A DNA stretch of 64,000 nucleotides from Sutcliffiella halmapala (GCF_002019665.1 NZ_KV917375.1:969390-1033389), one strand, 5' to 3'; counted from the stretch's first letter, positions 25,153 to 34,781 are shown. The notes: generated from the letters alone by a model not told the origin. Translations and numbers: made by a program.

Positions 25153-26319
25153 TTAAGCAGATTTTGTTCTTGTTAAACGATCTACAGCATTAGCAATTGC
25201 ACCGTCTCCGGTTACGTTACATGCAGTACCAAAACTATCTTGAGCTAGGTAAAGTGCTATCATTAAGGAAACCATTGTCGCATCAAAGCCAAGCATAGTT
25301 TGTAATAGACCTAATGCTGCCATTACTGCTCCTCCTGGAACTCCTGGTGCTGCAATCATTGTCACACCTAGCATAAGAATAAATCCAAGAATTGAAAGGA
25401 AAGTGTATTCCATCCCGTTAATAAACATTACTGCAAGCGCACATGTGACCAAGGTTATCGTACTACCAGATAAATGGATGGTAGCTAGTAATGGTACAGT
25501 AAAATCGGCTGTTTTTTCGTTCACATCCATTTTCTTAGCTCGTTCTAATGTTACTGGTATGGTTGAAGCGGAAGATTGTGTTCCAAGTGCTGTGAAATAA
25601 GCCGGCATCATTGTTTTTAACATTTTTAATGGATTTTTCTTCGTTAAAACGCCACTAGTTGTATATTGTAAAAGTAACATAGTCAAATGGAGTAAAATAA
25701 TTAATACGAATACTTTTGCAAAAACAGAAATAATTGTTTGAACTTGTCCACCATAAGTCATATTCGCAAATATACCTAAAATATGAAATGGTAAAAGTGG
25801 AATGATTACCTTTGAAATAACTAATTCTATAATCTTTCTGAATTCAATCATTACTGTTTTTAGTGCGTTTCCTTTAATTGCTGCCATACCAAGTCCAAGT
25901 GTAAAGGAGAGAACTAATGCAGTCATGACTCCCATAGCTGCCGGGATTTCCAATTCAAATAATGGAGATAGTAATGCTTCCTCAGGATTATCGAATGCGT
26001 TAGATAAACTAGCATTTTTTAATATAGTAGGAAATAATGAGTTTGCTGCTAGAAAGGCTAATAGACCAGCAACGATAGTTGATAAGTAAGCAATTACTGT
26101 TGTAAGACCTAGTAACTTTCCTGCCCCTTTGCCAATTTCCCCAATTCCCGGTGCAATGAAAGCAATGATGATTAATGGAATAGCAAAACCTAAGAAATTA
26201 CCAAAAATTTCATTGAAGGTTACAAAAATTCGTATTAACCAACTTGGTGCAAAATTACCTAAAATAATTCCTAAAATAATTGCTACTATGATTCTGGGTA
26301 AAAGTCCAAATGTTTTCAT
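25153..26319 (-). CDS. Dicarboxylate/amino acid:cation symporter (DAACS)
   Basis: A 388-residue membrane transporter; ATG 26319 follows GGGAGGAC. The DAACS family (GltP/SstT/DctA type) is shown by the two re-entrant hairpins: HP1 around ALGTQSSASTIPVT and HP2 around LGVTMIAAPGVPGGAVM, with TM7-8 near LLATIHLSGSTITLV. The HP1 Ser-rich motif is complete. It imports an acidic or small neutral amino acid or dicarboxylate with Na+ or H+; which one is unclear. Single-gene unit. Confidence 0.92.
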   Translation of the reverse strand: MKTFGLLPRIIVAIILGIILGNFAPSWLIRIFVTFNEIFGNFLGFAIPLIIIAFIAPGIGEIGKGAGKLLGLTTVIAYLSTIVAGLLAFLAANSLFPTILKNASLSNAFDNPEEALLSPLFELEIPAAMGVMTALVLSFTLGLGMAAIKGNALKTVMIEFRKIIELVISKVIIPLLPFHILGIFANMTYGGQVQTIISVFAKVFVLIILLHLTMLLLQYTTSGVLTKKNPLKMLKTMMPAYFTALGTQSSASTIPVTLERAKKMDVNEKTADFTVPLLATIHLSGSTITLVTCALAVMFINGMEYTFLSILGFILMLGVTMIAAPGVPGGAVMAALGLLQTMLGFDATMVSLMIALYLAQDSFGTACNVTGDGAIANAVDRLTRTKSA

Positions 26320-26447
26320 GTTGTCCTCCCTGCTAGTACAGTTGTCTATGTATTGTAACAATTTCTATGTTACATCATTCGATTACAAAAAGGGAAGATT
26401 AAATTGGTTTAATTTTATGAATGTTATTTCCAGTTGTTAAAATTTTT
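26320..26447. other. Intergenic region between the symporter and csp
   Basis: This is the left part of a 458-base gap. It must hold the symporter promoter on the minus strand. No gene is seen. Confidence 0.3.
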
Positions 26448-26476
26448 TTAAATAGGTTTATAAATTTGTTTATAAT
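26448..26476 (+). promoter_or_regulatory. Possible promoter of the cold shock gene
   Basis: TTAAAT (26448-26453), a 17-base spacer and a perfect TATAAT (26471-26476). It predicts a leader of nearly 300 bases before the csp ATG. Confidence 0.5.
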
Positions 26477-26482
26477 GGGTAC

Positions 26483-26777
26483 ACTACTACAGAAATTCAC
26501 CATAGTTGTAGCTTTTTGCTGCATAATCTTTCTAATGAATTTCTCCATTCGTTATTGTGTCTTTTCCAGCAACATCGTTGAATATTGATGGAAGTTACTA
26601 GCAAAACCAAATAAAACTTGATTTTTAAAGAAGAAACCTCTATGATTAAGTTAATTGTTTTTGTTCGGTAAGGCTGATAGAAGGAATTTACTTCAATGTT
26701 TTTCGTCTTGAAAGATTATGCAGAGCAAGAATGGTAATACAATTGTGGGAACTATCCACTGTAGGAGGAAACATATT
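26483..26777 (+). promoter_or_regulatory. Long 5' leader of the cold shock gene
   Basis: About 295 bases without an open gene. A CTAC/GTAG hairpin followed by CTTTTTG sits at about 26486-26517, and the rest is AT-rich. Cold shock mRNAs of this family usually have structured leaders that change fold with temperature; the assignment here is by position only. Confidence 0.45.
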
Positions 26778-26975
26778 ATGTTACAAGGTAAAGTAAAATG
26801 GTTCAACGCTGAAAAAGGTTTCGGTTTCATCGAAGTAGAAGGACAAGACGATGTATTCGTTCATTTCTCTGCTATTCAAGGCGACGGTTTCAAATCTTTA
26901 GAAGAAGGTCAAACTGTATCTTTCGAAATCGAACAAGGTGCTCGTGGACCACAAGCAACTAACGTTCAAAAGTAA
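26778..26975 (+). CDS. csp: Cold shock protein, CspA/CspB family
   Basis: A 65-residue single cold shock domain after GTAGGAGG. RNP1 is KGFGFIEV (residues 13-20) and RNP2 VFVHFSAI (26-33). It binds single-stranded RNA and DNA as an RNA chaperone. Codon use (GAA, GGT, TTC) is that of a highly expressed gene. The paralogue letter cannot be fixed from one sequence. Confidence 0.95.
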   Translation: MLQGKVKWFNAEKGFGFIEVEGQDDVFVHFSAIQGDGFKSLEEGQTVSFEIEQGARGPQATNVQK

Positions 26976-26989
26976 TAGTTTTGACAAAG

Positions 26990-27017
26990 AAAGGCTCCCT
27001 TTATGGGGGCCTTTTTT
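26990..27017 (+). terminator. Terminator after csp
   Basis: AAGGCTCCC pairs with GGGGGCCTT around TTTAT, then TTTTTT. Confidence 0.88.
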
Positions 27018-27210
27018 GCGTTTTTTTTATTGTTATCGGGTTGGGGGCTCTTTTGTTGTTCTATTAAAAATATGCTACGGCGATATCATCATTTTAGACA
27101 CCACTCTATCACGTTTTATCTATAATATATAGAAGTCTCTTGTAAGTATGAATGAATTACTAGATAGGATTCTACTTGCATGAGAGTTAATAGGGAAAGG
27201 AGGTTGCTTA

Positions 27211-27987
27211 GTGGAAATAGCAGAGCTTTTTCAGTTGAATGGTAAAACAGCGATAGTAACAGGTGGAGGTAAAGGGCTCGGTGCTCAGATTGCCAATGCT
27301 TTAGCTGAGGCAGGGGCTAATGTTGTGGTGTGTTCTCGAGATTTAGAGGCATGTAAGTTAGTTAGGGAACAGTTAGAAAAAAAGGGGGTTCGTTCACTTG
27401 CACTTTCATGTGATGTAACAAAGTCAGAGGATATTCAAGAGGTTGTTCAAACTACACTTCAACATTTTGGAACGATTGATATTTTAGTTAATAATAGTGG
27501 AACCTCGTGGATGGCGCCAACATTAGAGTTACCAGCGGATAAGTGGGATAAAGTAATGAATGTTAATTTAAAAGCTGTTTTCTTGTTTAGTCAGGCAGTA
27601 GCAAGAGTGATGGTGAAGCAAGGTAGTGGAAAAATTATTAACATTGCTTCGATTACAGGACTAGGTGGAACACATCCTGCTTTAATGGATACAATTGCGT
27701 ACAACACAAGTAAAGGTGGTGTTATCACTTTCACCAAGGACTTGGCAGTAAAGCTAGCTTCACATAATATTCAAGTCAATGCGATTGCCCCAGGAATGTT
27801 TCCAACAAAAATTACGAAAAGCATTGTAGAAAAGTCGGCACCTACATTAATGAGTCAAATACCTGCTCAGCGCTTTGGCAGTGAGTCAGATCTTAAAGGA
27901 GCGGCGGTGTTTTTAGCTTCACAGGCTTCTGATTATTGTGTCGGCCATATCCTTGTAATAGACGGAGGAATGACAGCACTAGTTTAA
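27211..27987 (+). CDS. SDR family oxidoreductase in the PHA operon
   Basis: A 258-residue short-chain dehydrogenase, GTG start after AAAGGAGG. Cofactor motif TGGGKGLG (17-24), NNSG (variant of NNAG), catalytic Ser in NIASITG and YNTSK. It is most like gluconate-5-dehydrogenase type SDRs, but its place 27 bases before phaR suggests a role as a 3-hydroxyacyl-CoA (PhaB-type) reductase giving monomer for the synthase. That is inferred from context only. Ala and Gly codons differ little from neighbours. Confidence 0.85.
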   Translation: MEIAELFQLNGKTAIVTGGGKGLGAQIANALAEAGANVVVCSRDLEACKLVREQLEKKGVRSLALSCDVTKSEDIQEVVQTTLQHFGTIDILVNNSGTSWMAPTLELPADKWDKVMNVNLKAVFLFSQAVARVMVKQGSGKIINIASITGLGGTHPALMDTIAYNTSKGGVITFTKDLAVKLASHNIQVNAIAPGMFPTKITKSIVEKSAPTLMSQIPAQRFGSESDLKGAAVFLASQASDYCVGHILVIDGGMTALV

Positions 27988-28014
27988 AGCGTAAATAAGA
28001 AGGGAGGGATAAGA

Positions 28015-28482
28015 ATGGCAAATGCTAATAATGTAGTAGCGTTAAATAGACTTAAAAAGAAAGGGTTTGAGATTGAACAACTATTAAACGGAATGATTCA
28101 ATCGCAGTTAAACAAAGAGAGTGTTGCTCGATATGCTGGGGTAGGTAGTGAATATCTTGCAGAAAGAATGCAGTTAGTAAAGGATGAGGTGGAGCTTCTT
28201 TCTTTGCAGTATAATTTTCCAACAAAAAATGATGTTGCGAATCTAGCAAAGCTTATGATTCAAATTGAGGAAAAAATAGAAGCAATAGAGGGGCAGCTTG
28301 CAAGTGTAACCCAAACATTAGAAGAGCTAAATAAAAAAGTAAATAGTAATCTACCAAATCAAAGATATTTACGAGAGTTGACCCCAAAAGGTCAATCAGC
28401 CAAAAATGGTGGAGTTGTTCTATCAAAGACACCTGGTAAGGACTCGAAAGTAGTTCAGATGGAGAGGTGGTTTTATCTTTGA
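28015..28482 (+). CDS. phaR: PhaR, subunit of class IV PHA synthase
   Basis: A 155-residue, mostly alpha-helical protein with charged heptad-like segments (about 65-110, KLMIQIEEKIEAIEGQLASV), like the PhaR subunit that pairs with PhaC in Bacillus class IV PHA synthases. ATG follows AAGGGAGGG. Its stop codon overlaps the phaC start (TTGA), typical of coupled subunits of one complex. Confidence 0.85.
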   Translation: MANANNVVALNRLKKKGFEIEQLLNGMIQSQLNKESVARYAGVGSEYLAERMQLVKDEVELLSLQYNFPTKNDVANLAKLMIQIEEKIEAIEGQLASVTQTLEELNKKVNSNLPNQRYLRELTPKGQSAKNGGVVLSKTPGKDSKVVQMERWFYL

Positions 28483-29513
28483 AAAGAAAAGAATTATCAA
28501 AATGGAAGGATGAAATGCTAACGTACAATAAACTTCCATACAGTGACGGAATAACACCTAGACAAGCAATATGGAAAAAGAATAAAGCAACACTATGGTA
28601 CTATGCTGCTTCCGAGAAAAAATATAATGTTCCGCTGTTCCTTATCTATTCTCTAGTTAATCGTCCGTTTGTATTGGACTTAATGGAGGGTGGAAGCTCT
28701 ATTGAGGCGTTCGTCTCTAATGGATTTGATGTGTATCTATTAGATTTTGGTGTGCCAGGTTTAGAGGATAAAGACTTATCTATTGATGATTATGTCACAG
28801 ATTATATCCCAAAAGCGGTACAGAAAGCGTTAAATCATGCAAGCGTAGAGGAGATGACGATAGTAGGATACTGTCTCGGTGGAACACTGGCAGCAATATA
28901 TGGTGCGATAGCTGAAGAATCAATTAAAAATATTGTCCTTATTGTAACACCGATCGACTTTAGCGAGATCCCAGTTTTTGATAAATTATTACATGCAGTT
29001 AGAGAAAATGACATTTCTTTTGATAAATATATAGAAGAAATAGGCATTGTTCCAGCTAGAAATGTTGAAGCTGGTGTACGTTTAATAACATCCCCAATTT
29101 ATTATAGCCCCTATCTATCCCTTTTACTAAGAGCAGATGATCCAAATTATGTAGAAAGATGGATTCGCTTTAATACTTGGACAAAGGGTCATATCCCACT
29201 TGCTGGTAAAACGGCAAAGCAAATATCAGAAGATTTACTAAAAGGAAATAAATTAATAAAAGGTCAATTAAAGATAAATGGAAAACAGGTGAAGCTATCT
29301 AATATACATGCGAATCTTTTGGTTGTTGTCACCGAAAATGACCGCTTAGTTCCGAAAGAACAAAGCATCCCTATTTTAGAAGAAGTTTCAAGTTTAGATA
29401 AAAACTGCGAAATACTGCAAGGAGGGCATACAGGGACAAACATAAAAAAAGATAATCTACCAGCGTATTTAGCAGAATGGCTGCCGCTTCGTTCAGAACG
29501 ATTGGAAAAATAG
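28479..29513 (+). CDS. phaC: PhaC, class IV polyhydroxyalkanoate synthase
   Basis: A 344-residue PHA synthase. TTG 28479 is taken as start: GGAGAGGTGG lies about nine bases ahead and it overlaps the phaR stop (TTGA). The lipase-like box GYCLGG has the catalytic Cys near residue 132; the catalytic Asp is in TENDRLVP and the His in GGHTGTN. It polymerises (R)-3-hydroxyacyl-CoA into storage granules together with PhaR. Genes for phasins (phaP, phaQ) are not in this unit. Confidence 0.93.
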   Translation: MKRKELSKWKDEMLTYNKLPYSDGITPRQAIWKKNKATLWYYAASEKKYNVPLFLIYSLVNRPFVLDLMEGGSSIEAFVSNGFDVYLLDFGVPGLEDKDLSIDDYVTDYIPKAVQKALNHASVEEMTIVGYCLGGTLAAIYGAIAEESIKNIVLIVTPIDFSEIPVFDKLLHAVRENDISFDKYIEEIGIVPARNVEAGVRLITSPIYYSPYLSLLLRADDPNYVERWIRFNTWTKGHIPLAGKTAKQISEDLLKGNKLIKGQLKINGKQVKLSNIHANLLVVVTENDRLVPKEQSIPILEEVSSLDKNCEILQGGHTGTNIKKDNLPAYLAEWLPLRSERLEK

Positions 29514-29535
29514 AATAATAGGGAGGTATGATGTC

Positions 29536-29640
29536 ATGTATTTTTTATTTACTGACTTGGACAAAAGGATCGATCCCTATACAGAGTATATGGGAATAGG
29601 AGCCATTGTCTATCAACAGTTTTTTATGTATTTTAAATAA
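29536..29640 (+). CDS. Possible 34-residue protein downstream of phaC
   Basis: GGGAGG lies nine bases before ATG 29536. The product starts MYFLFTDLDKRIDPYTEYMG and ends in aromatic residues (FFMYFK). It comes 22 bases after phaC and just before a terminator, so it would be the last gene of the PHA transcript. A second ATG at 29531 gives a different, shorter reading (22 codons). I do not recognise either. Translation is not certain. Confidence 0.45.
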   Translation: MYFLFTDLDKRIDPYTEYMGIGAIVYQQFFMYFK

Positions 29641-29645
29641 AGAGT

Positions 29646-29676
29646 AGAGAGCCGATAAAATATTTGGCTCTCTTTT
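29646..29676 (+). terminator. Terminator of the PHA operon
   Basis: AGAGAGCC pairs with GGCTCTCT around about 13 bases, then TTTT. Confidence 0.82.
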
Positions 29677-29777
29677 CATTTCCTGTTGTTTCACAAGATT
29701 GTCATGTTTTCTATGGTATTACTAGACCAACCTAATTTATAATACAGGAAGCAAAGTCTGAAAGTAGGGTGGTTGAA

Positions 29778-30077
29778 ATGGTAAAAACACCGGTTGATAG
29801 ATTTCGAGTAATGGGTTTAATAGAAGGGGGCTCCCTATTAGTTTTATTATTTATTGCGATGCCAATAAAATACGGCTTAGATATTCCAGAAGTAGTAAGC
29901 ATTGTAGGGGCAATACACGGTTTGCTTTTCGTTATGTACCTTTTCTTTATTGCCTATGTAACGTATAAAATAAGATGGTCCTATAAATGGGCAGCGAGTG
30001 CTGTAGTAGTTGCCTTTATCCCTTTTGGTAATATGATTTTTGATTCATATATCAAAAAATCTTCACTTGTAAACTGA
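29778..30077 (+). CDS. DUF3817 membrane protein (YdzA-like)
   Basis: A 99-residue protein with three membrane helices. ATG 29778 follows TAGGGTGG. The DUF3817 features are VMGLIEGGSLLVLLFIAMP and HGLLFVMYLFFI. The N-terminus starts with KTPVDRFR. Function unknown; similar domains occur fused to transporters in other bacteria. Single gene with its own terminator. Confidence 0.85.
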   Translation: MVKTPVDRFRVMGLIEGGSLLVLLFIAMPIKYGLDIPEVVSIVGAIHGLLFVMYLFFIAYVTYKIRWSYKWAASAVVVAFIPFGNMIFDSYIKKSSLVN

Positions 30078-30103
30078 CTCTGTTCAATGGGTCAGTTTTT
30101 TTT
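30071..30103 (+). terminator. Terminator
   Basis: AAACTGAC pairs with GTCAGTTT; eight T follow. It overlaps the stop codon of the DUF3817 gene. Confidence 0.85.
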
Positions 30104-30179
30104 GTGCTTAATATTTCTTGGTTTTTACGTTATTAGCTTATAATAATAACTGCATAGGTTACTAAAAGGAGTTGTAGAA

Positions 30180-31295
30180 TTGAAGTTTCGTCCTATCTTA
30201 TCAATTATTGCTTTTTTTTCACTCTATAATATTTTAATGTATTATCTTGGCTGGAATGTTTGGGTTTATTTACGTGTTATTTTTGAATGGGAAAGCCCTA
30301 TTATTTACAGCATCCTGCTAGCGCTAATCGCTTATTCCTATATTTTAGGAAGACTCATTAAATCGTTATCTTGGTTATCTGTGGTAGGTTCGTATTGGTT
30401 TGCTTTGGTGCAATATGGTTTACTATTGTTTCCTCTAGCTAATCTCACAGTTTATCTCCTAAATCAATTCCCAATTGACGAGAGGAGTGCCATAATATGG
30501 ACTGGAAGTATCACATTATTATTATTGCTGCTTCTGTTTATCGTGGGCACCTATAATGCCTATAGTCCGGTTATTCGTCATTATGAAATAGCTATTTCCA
30601 AAGAGATAGAAAACTTAAAGGAACTCCGTATTGCGGTGGCATCCGATATGCATTTTGGAAAACTTTCTGGACGAGCCCATGTCAATCGCTTAGTAAAGAC
30701 AGTGGAAAAGATAAAACCCGATCTTATCCTCTTACCTGGGGACATTATCGATGATGATCCTAAACAATTTGTCCGAAAAAAAATGGGGGAAATCTTAAAA
30801 CAGCTTCAAGCCCCATTAGGAGTTTATGGTGTATTAGGTAACCATGAATATTACGGAAGAGAGATTCCCGCGTTTCTGGAAGAGATGGAGAAGTTGGATA
30901 TTCGAATATTAATGGATGAAGTAATCAACATAAATAATAGTTTTTATTTATTGGGAAGAAAAGATAAAACAGATGCAAGAAGAAAATCATTTACGGAATT
31001 AGTGGATGGTTTAGAACCTGGAATACCAATCATTGCAATGGATCACCAACCAGCAGAATTGAAAGAAGCAGAGGTAAGCGGAATTGATTTAATTTTGTCT
31101 GGTCATACCCATCGTGGACAAATGGCTCCCAACCACTTCATTACACGAAAAATATTTGAATTGGATTGGGGATACTTAAAGAAAAATAAACTACATGCAA
31201 TTGTGTCTTCTGGTTTTGGATTTTGGGGACCGCCAATTCGAATTGGAAGTAGGTCGGAAGTAGTGGAGATTACGGTGAAATTTTTGAAGGCATGA
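30180..31295 (+). CDS. Membrane metallophosphoesterase (YkoQ/YkuE-like)
   Basis: A 371-residue protein, TTG start after AAAAGGAG. Four to five N-terminal membrane helices (residues 5-130), then a calcineurin-type phosphoesterase domain. Dinuclear metal motifs: DMHFG (first Asp/His), GDIIDDD, GNHEYY and SGHTHRGQ. Members of this group act on lipid-linked or cyclic phosphates; the substrate is unknown. It has the usual domain order and no missing metal ligand. Confidence 0.9.
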   Translation: MKFRPILSIIAFFSLYNILMYYLGWNVWVYLRVIFEWESPIIYSILLALIAYSYILGRLIKSLSWLSVVGSYWFALVQYGLLLFPLANLTVYLLNQFPIDERSAIIWTGSITLLLLLLLFIVGTYNAYSPVIRHYEIAISKEIENLKELRIAVASDMHFGKLSGRAHVNRLVKTVEKIKPDLILLPGDIIDDDPKQFVRKKMGEILKQLQAPLGVYGVLGNHEYYGREIPAFLEEMEKLDIRILMDEVININNSFYLLGRKDKTDARRKSFTELVDGLEPGIPIIAMDHQPAELKEAEVSGIDLILSGHTHRGQMAPNHFITRKIFELDWGYLKKNKLHAIVSSGFGFWGPPIRIGSRSEVVEITVKFLKA

Positions 31296-31298
31296 TGT

Positions 31299-31336
31299 TA
31301 CCCTTTTATTCCCTTGTGGAGTGAAAGGGTATTTCT
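31299..31336 (+). terminator. Terminator
   Basis: TACCCTTT pairs with AAAGGGTA around 17 bases, then TTTCTTT. Confidence 0.7.
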
Positions 31337-31426
31337 TTGTATAGGTATAAGCTATAATAGCTAAGAATAAGAAACACTTGTCATTATTATAGATAAAATA
31401 AAAGCATCAGGATAAGAGGTACCTAA

Positions 31427-32869
31427 ATGAATAACAAATTTGAGAAATATAAAGTTAGTCACGAAATAATAAAAGCACTTACTAGCTTACAGTACACAAC
31501 CCCTACAGAAGTTCAGGAAAAGGTAATACCGATTGCCTTGCAGGAAAAAGATCTTGTCGTGAAATCTCAAACAGGAAGTGGGAAGACCGCTTCTTTTGGA
31601 ATTCCATTATGTGAGCTAGTAGAGTGGGAAGAAAATAAGCCACAAGCGCTTGTCTTAACTCCTACTAGGGAACTGGCTGCACAGGTAAAAGAGGACATAA
31701 CAAATATAGGTAGATTTAAACGTGTTAAAGCGACAGCTATCTATGGAAAGCAGCCCTTTGATAGACAAAAACTTGAGTTGAAACAAAAGTCGCATGTTGT
31801 AGTTGGTACACCAGGACGTGTACTTGACCATATTGAAAAAGGAACCTTTGAGGTAGATCAGCTTAAGTATCTCATCATCGATGAAGCGGATGAAATGTTA
31901 AATATGGGATTTATTGAGCAAGTGGAGGCGATTATTCAAGCGTTGCCAAGAGAGAGAGTGACGATGCTGTTTTCTGCTACATTCCCAGAGGATGTTGCCC
32001 ATTTATCTCATAAATATATGAAAGATCCTATTCGGGTCGAGATACAAGCTACAGGAATTACAACGGATAAAATTGTTCATCGTGTTATAGAAGTGCAGGA
32101 AAATGAAAAATTTCAATTATTAAAGTCTGTGACTATCATCGAGAACCCTGAAAGCTGTATTATCTTCTGCCGTACACAAGAACAGGTAGATAATGTTTAT
32201 AGTGGTTTAGACCGTTCTGGGTATCCATGTGATAAACTTCATGGCGGACTAGTTCAAGAAGATCGGTTTGCTGTGATGAATGATTTTAAAAGAGGGAAAT
32301 TTCGCTACTTAGTGGCAACAGATGTTGCCGCAAGAGGGATTGATATAGATAACATCACTCACGTTTTCAACTATGATTTGCCGCTTGAAAAAGAGAGCTA
32401 TGTTCATCGAACAGGGCGTACTGGCCGAGCAGGGAAAACTGGAAAGGCCATCACATTTGTCACACCTTATGAAGACAGGTTTTTAGAAGAGATTGAAGCG
32501 TATATCGGATTCGAGATTCCTAAAATGAGCGCACCAACTAAAACAGAAATTACCAATGCAATGGTTTCTTTTGAAGAGAGATTAAATACTCGCCCAGATC
32601 TAAAAGAAGAAAAAGGTGCGATATTAGACAAAGATATAATGAAGCTCTATTTTAACGGTGGCAAGAAAAAGAAAATTAGAGCGGTAGACTTTGTTGGAAC
32701 AATCGCGAAGATAAAAGGTGTAACTGCTGCTGACATTGGAATTATTACAATTCAGGATAATGTTTCATATGTAGATGTATTAAATGGGAAAGGGCCACTT
32801 GTTTTAAAAGCAATGAAAGATACGACCATCAAGGGAAAGCTTTTGAAAGTGCATGAGGCGCGGAAGTAG
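31427..32869 (+). CDS. dbpA: DbpA (YxiN-type) ATP-dependent RNA helicase
   Basis: A 480-residue DEAD-box helicase. Motifs in order: Q motif near [14 protein letters not shown] (I), PTRELAAQ (Ia), TPGR (Ib), DEAD (II), SAT (III), IIFCRTQEQ (IV), DVAARGID (V), HRTGRTGR (VI). The last 75 residues form the DbpA RNA-binding domain ([16 protein letters not shown]) that targets hairpin 92 of 23S rRNA. It works in late assembly of the 50S subunit. Confidence 0.95.
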   Translation: MNNKFEKYKVSHEIIKALTSLQYTTPTEVQEKVIPIALQEKDLVVKSQTGSGKTASFGIPLCELVEWEENKPQALVLTPTRELAAQVKEDITNIGRFKRVKATAIYGKQPFDRQKLELKQKSHVVVGTPGRVLDHIEKGTFEVDQLKYLIIDEADEMLNMGFIEQVEAIIQALPRERVTMLFSATFPEDVAHLSHKYMKDPIRVEIQATGITTDKIVHRVIEVQENEKFQLLKSVTIIENPESCIIFCRTQEQVDNVYSGLDRSGYPCDKLHGGLVQEDRFAVMNDFKRGKFRYLVATDVAARGIDIDNITHVFNYDLPLEKESYVHRTGRTGRAGKTGKAITFVTPYEDRFLEEIEAYIGFEIPKMSAPTKTEITNAMVSFEERLNTRPDLKEEKGAILDKDIMKLYFNGGKKKKIRAVDFVGTIAKIKGVTAADIGIITIQDNVSYVDVLNGKGPLVLKAMKDTTIKGKLLKVHEARK

Positions 32870-32905
32870 TATAAAAACTGCCATGCTTTTCGCTCCCCTG
32901 TTAAT

Positions 32906-32963
32906 AAATAAACCATCTTCCTTAAGAGTTAAAACTCAAGCTCCTGTGGAAAGATGGTTTATT
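32906..32963. terminator. Hairpin between dbpA and the aminotransferase gene
   Basis: AATAAACCATCTT pairs with AAGATGGTTTATT around about 32 bases. It sits between convergent genes; T runs are poor, so it is a weak candidate. Confidence 0.5.
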
Positions 32964-33002
32964 ATATTTGTCTTAGCTAAACGAGAGTGCAAGTTTCATT
33001 CA

Positions 33003-34325
33003 CTATTTTTTCATTACAACTGCTTGTTTATGTTCATATACGGTTATAGCCTCATCTAACATTCGTAACCCCTCATCTACTTGTTCTTTCGTAACGGTCA
33101 ATGGAGGGATCATACGAATGACTTCACTGTTATTCCCACAAAAATAGAAGAGTACGCCTTTTTCTAAGGCAATATCTAATATTTCAAATAAGGCATCGCC
33201 ATGAGGTTCCCCGCTCTCTGGATGAACGATTTCGATACCAATCATCAAACCAATGGAACGTATTTCCCCAATAATGGAATGCTTTTCTTTTAGCTTATAA
33301 AGTTGTTCAGTAGCATATGCTCCAACTTCTCGGGTATTTTTTAATAAGTCCTCTTCTTCGATTATATCCAATACAGCTATAGCTGCCTTGCAAGCGATAG
33401 GATTCCCGCCAAAGGTTGTTCCATGGCTTCCAAGTGGCCATTGCTGCATAAGGGTATGGGAAGCAACTGTAGCACTCAATGGTATTCCATTGGCAATTCC
33501 CTTAGCTATTGCCATGATATCAGGTGTTACATCAAAGGCTTGTGCTGCAAACCATTCACCTGTACGACCAAATCCGGTTTGTACTTCATCGAATATAAGT
33601 AAAATGCCGTGCTGATCACAAATCTCGCGTACTTTTTTTAACCATGCTTTTGGTGGAACAATGTAACCACCTTCTCCTAGAATTGGTTCAACAATGACTG
33701 CTGCTACTTCTTCAGGTGTTACTTGGTGTGCAAAAAGTCTTTTGAAGTCTTTTTCAAGTTGCTCTACTACATACTCCTCTGGATTAACGCCTAGTGGGCA
33801 GTCAGAGGTATTTGCATAAGGTACCTGATACGATCCGCTTGGCTGTAAAAACTTACGATACTTACTTTTAGAAGTAGTTACGCTCAATGCCCCCATGGAG
33901 CGACCATGAAAACAACCGATAAAGGAAACAATATAAGGGCGTTTTGTTACATGTTTTGCTAGTTTAATAGAGCCTTCGATCGCCTCTGTTCCACTGTTAG
34001 CAAAGAAGAAGCAATCTAAATCTCCTGGTAATTTTTCAGCTAGTCGATCGGCAAGTCTTAAAATAGATTCATAGATAATAACGCCGGATGGTCCATGTGC
34101 AAGTTCGTCTGCGGCATTTTTTATTGCTTGCACGACTTTTGGATGTCGATGTCCTACGTTTGTCGTAGCAATTCCAGATGTGAAATCTAAGTATTGTTTC
34201 CCATCAAGTCCGTAATAGTAGCATCCCTCTTCCTTTACAACAGGTAAATTTGGATGATCCTTCGCCATACTTGGTGCTAATCGTTTGGACATGTTTTCTA
34301 CTAAATGACCCCAATCTTTTTTCAT
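33003..34325 (-). CDS. Class III PLP aminotransferase (GabT-like)
   Basis: A 440-residue class III aminotransferase, AGGAGGG before ATG. It shows [17 protein letters not shown] (phosphate binding), [28 protein letters not shown] with the cofactor Asp, and [14 protein letters not shown] with the PLP lysine. It groups with 4-aminobutyrate / acetylornithine-type enzymes that transfer an omega-amino group to 2-oxoglutarate. It stands alone, without gabD or gabR, so the substrate (GABA, ornithine or other) stays open. It is divergent from the S-box unit. Confidence 0.9.
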   Translation of the reverse strand: MKKDWGHLVENMSKRLAPSMAKDHPNLPVVKEEGCYYYGLDGKQYLDFTSGIATTNVGHRHPKVVQAIKNAADELAHGPSGVIIYESILRLADRLAEKLPGDLDCFFFANSGTEAIEGSIKLAKHVTKRPYIVSFIGCFHGRSMGALSVTTSKSKYRKFLQPSGSYQVPYANTSDCPLGVNPEEYVVEQLEKDFKRLFAHQVTPEEVAAVIVEPILGEGGYIVPPKAWLKKVREICDQHGILLIFDEVQTGFGRTGEWFAAQAFDVTPDIMAIAKGIANGIPLSATVASHTLMQQWPLGSHGTTFGGNPIACKAAIAVLDIIEEEDLLKNTREVGAYATEQLYKLKEKHSIIGEIRSIGLMIGIEIVHPESGEPHGDALFEILDIALEKGVLFYFCGNNSEVIRMIPPLTVTKEQVDEGLRMLDEAITVYEHKQAVVMKK

Positions 34326-34519
34326 GATATTTCCCTCCTAGTTGCCAGAAACTCTTTTATTCTATTAATAATTGAATTTTTAGATTGTATTTAAAATATC
34401 ATTAATTGCACGCTTATACAATATAAACTGATTATCACGGAGAAAGTGAATCTAAATTACTTATCATTGTTCTATTGTAACCAAGATGAAAATAGGACAA
34501 ATAACCTCTTAATTCCTAG

Positions 34520-34549
34520 TTGACTAATCGGAATTCGAGGGTATATACT
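34520..34549 (+). promoter_or_regulatory. Sigma-A promoter for the S-box transcript
   Basis: TTGACT (34520-34525), an 18-base spacer and TATACT (34544-34549). Transcription would start near 34556, just ahead of the SAM aptamer. Confidence 0.75.
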
Positions 34550-34588
34550 GAAAGAGAAGTATAAATCAATCAACCAAATAATATAAAA

Positions 34589-34691
34589 CTTATCCAGAGA
34601 GGTGGAGGGAATGGCCCTTTGAAACCTCAGCAACAGATTCTTCGTTGAATACTGTGCTAACTCCAACAAGCATAAAAGCTTGGCAGATAAG
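34589..34691 (+). ncRNA. SAM-I (S-box) riboswitch aptamer
   Basis: P1 is CTTATC (34589-34594) with GATAAG (34686-34691). Between them are the highly conserved S-box blocks: AGAGAGGTGGAGGGAATGGC, CCCTTTGAAACCTCAGCAAC, a variable hairpin around TTCTTCG, GTGCTAACTCCAACAAG and CTTGGCAG. This is the full class I SAM aptamer with its kink-turn and pseudoknot sequences. High S-adenosylmethionine is expected to stabilise P1 and allow the downstream terminator to form. Confidence 0.93.
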
Positions 34692-34713
34692 GTGAGGTGT
34701 TTATTCCAGAGCT

Positions 34714-34753
34714 AAGCCCTCTTCTTGTCTTTATACAAGAAGAGGGCTTTTAT
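34714..34753 (+). terminator. S-box expression-platform terminator
   Basis: A perfect 14-bp stem, AAGCCCTCTTCTTG (34714-34727) with 34736-34749, an 8-base loop and a T-rich tail. It stands 23 bases after the aptamer and before the FbpA-like gene, as for transcriptional S-box control. Confidence 0.92.
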
Positions 34754-34781
34754 TTTGAATAGGAAAGGAGATGGAGAAGAA

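Noticed and set aside
34589..34753. T-box reading of the leader
   Set aside because: No T-box sequence (TGGNACCGCG type); the conserved blocks are those of the SAM-I riboswitch.
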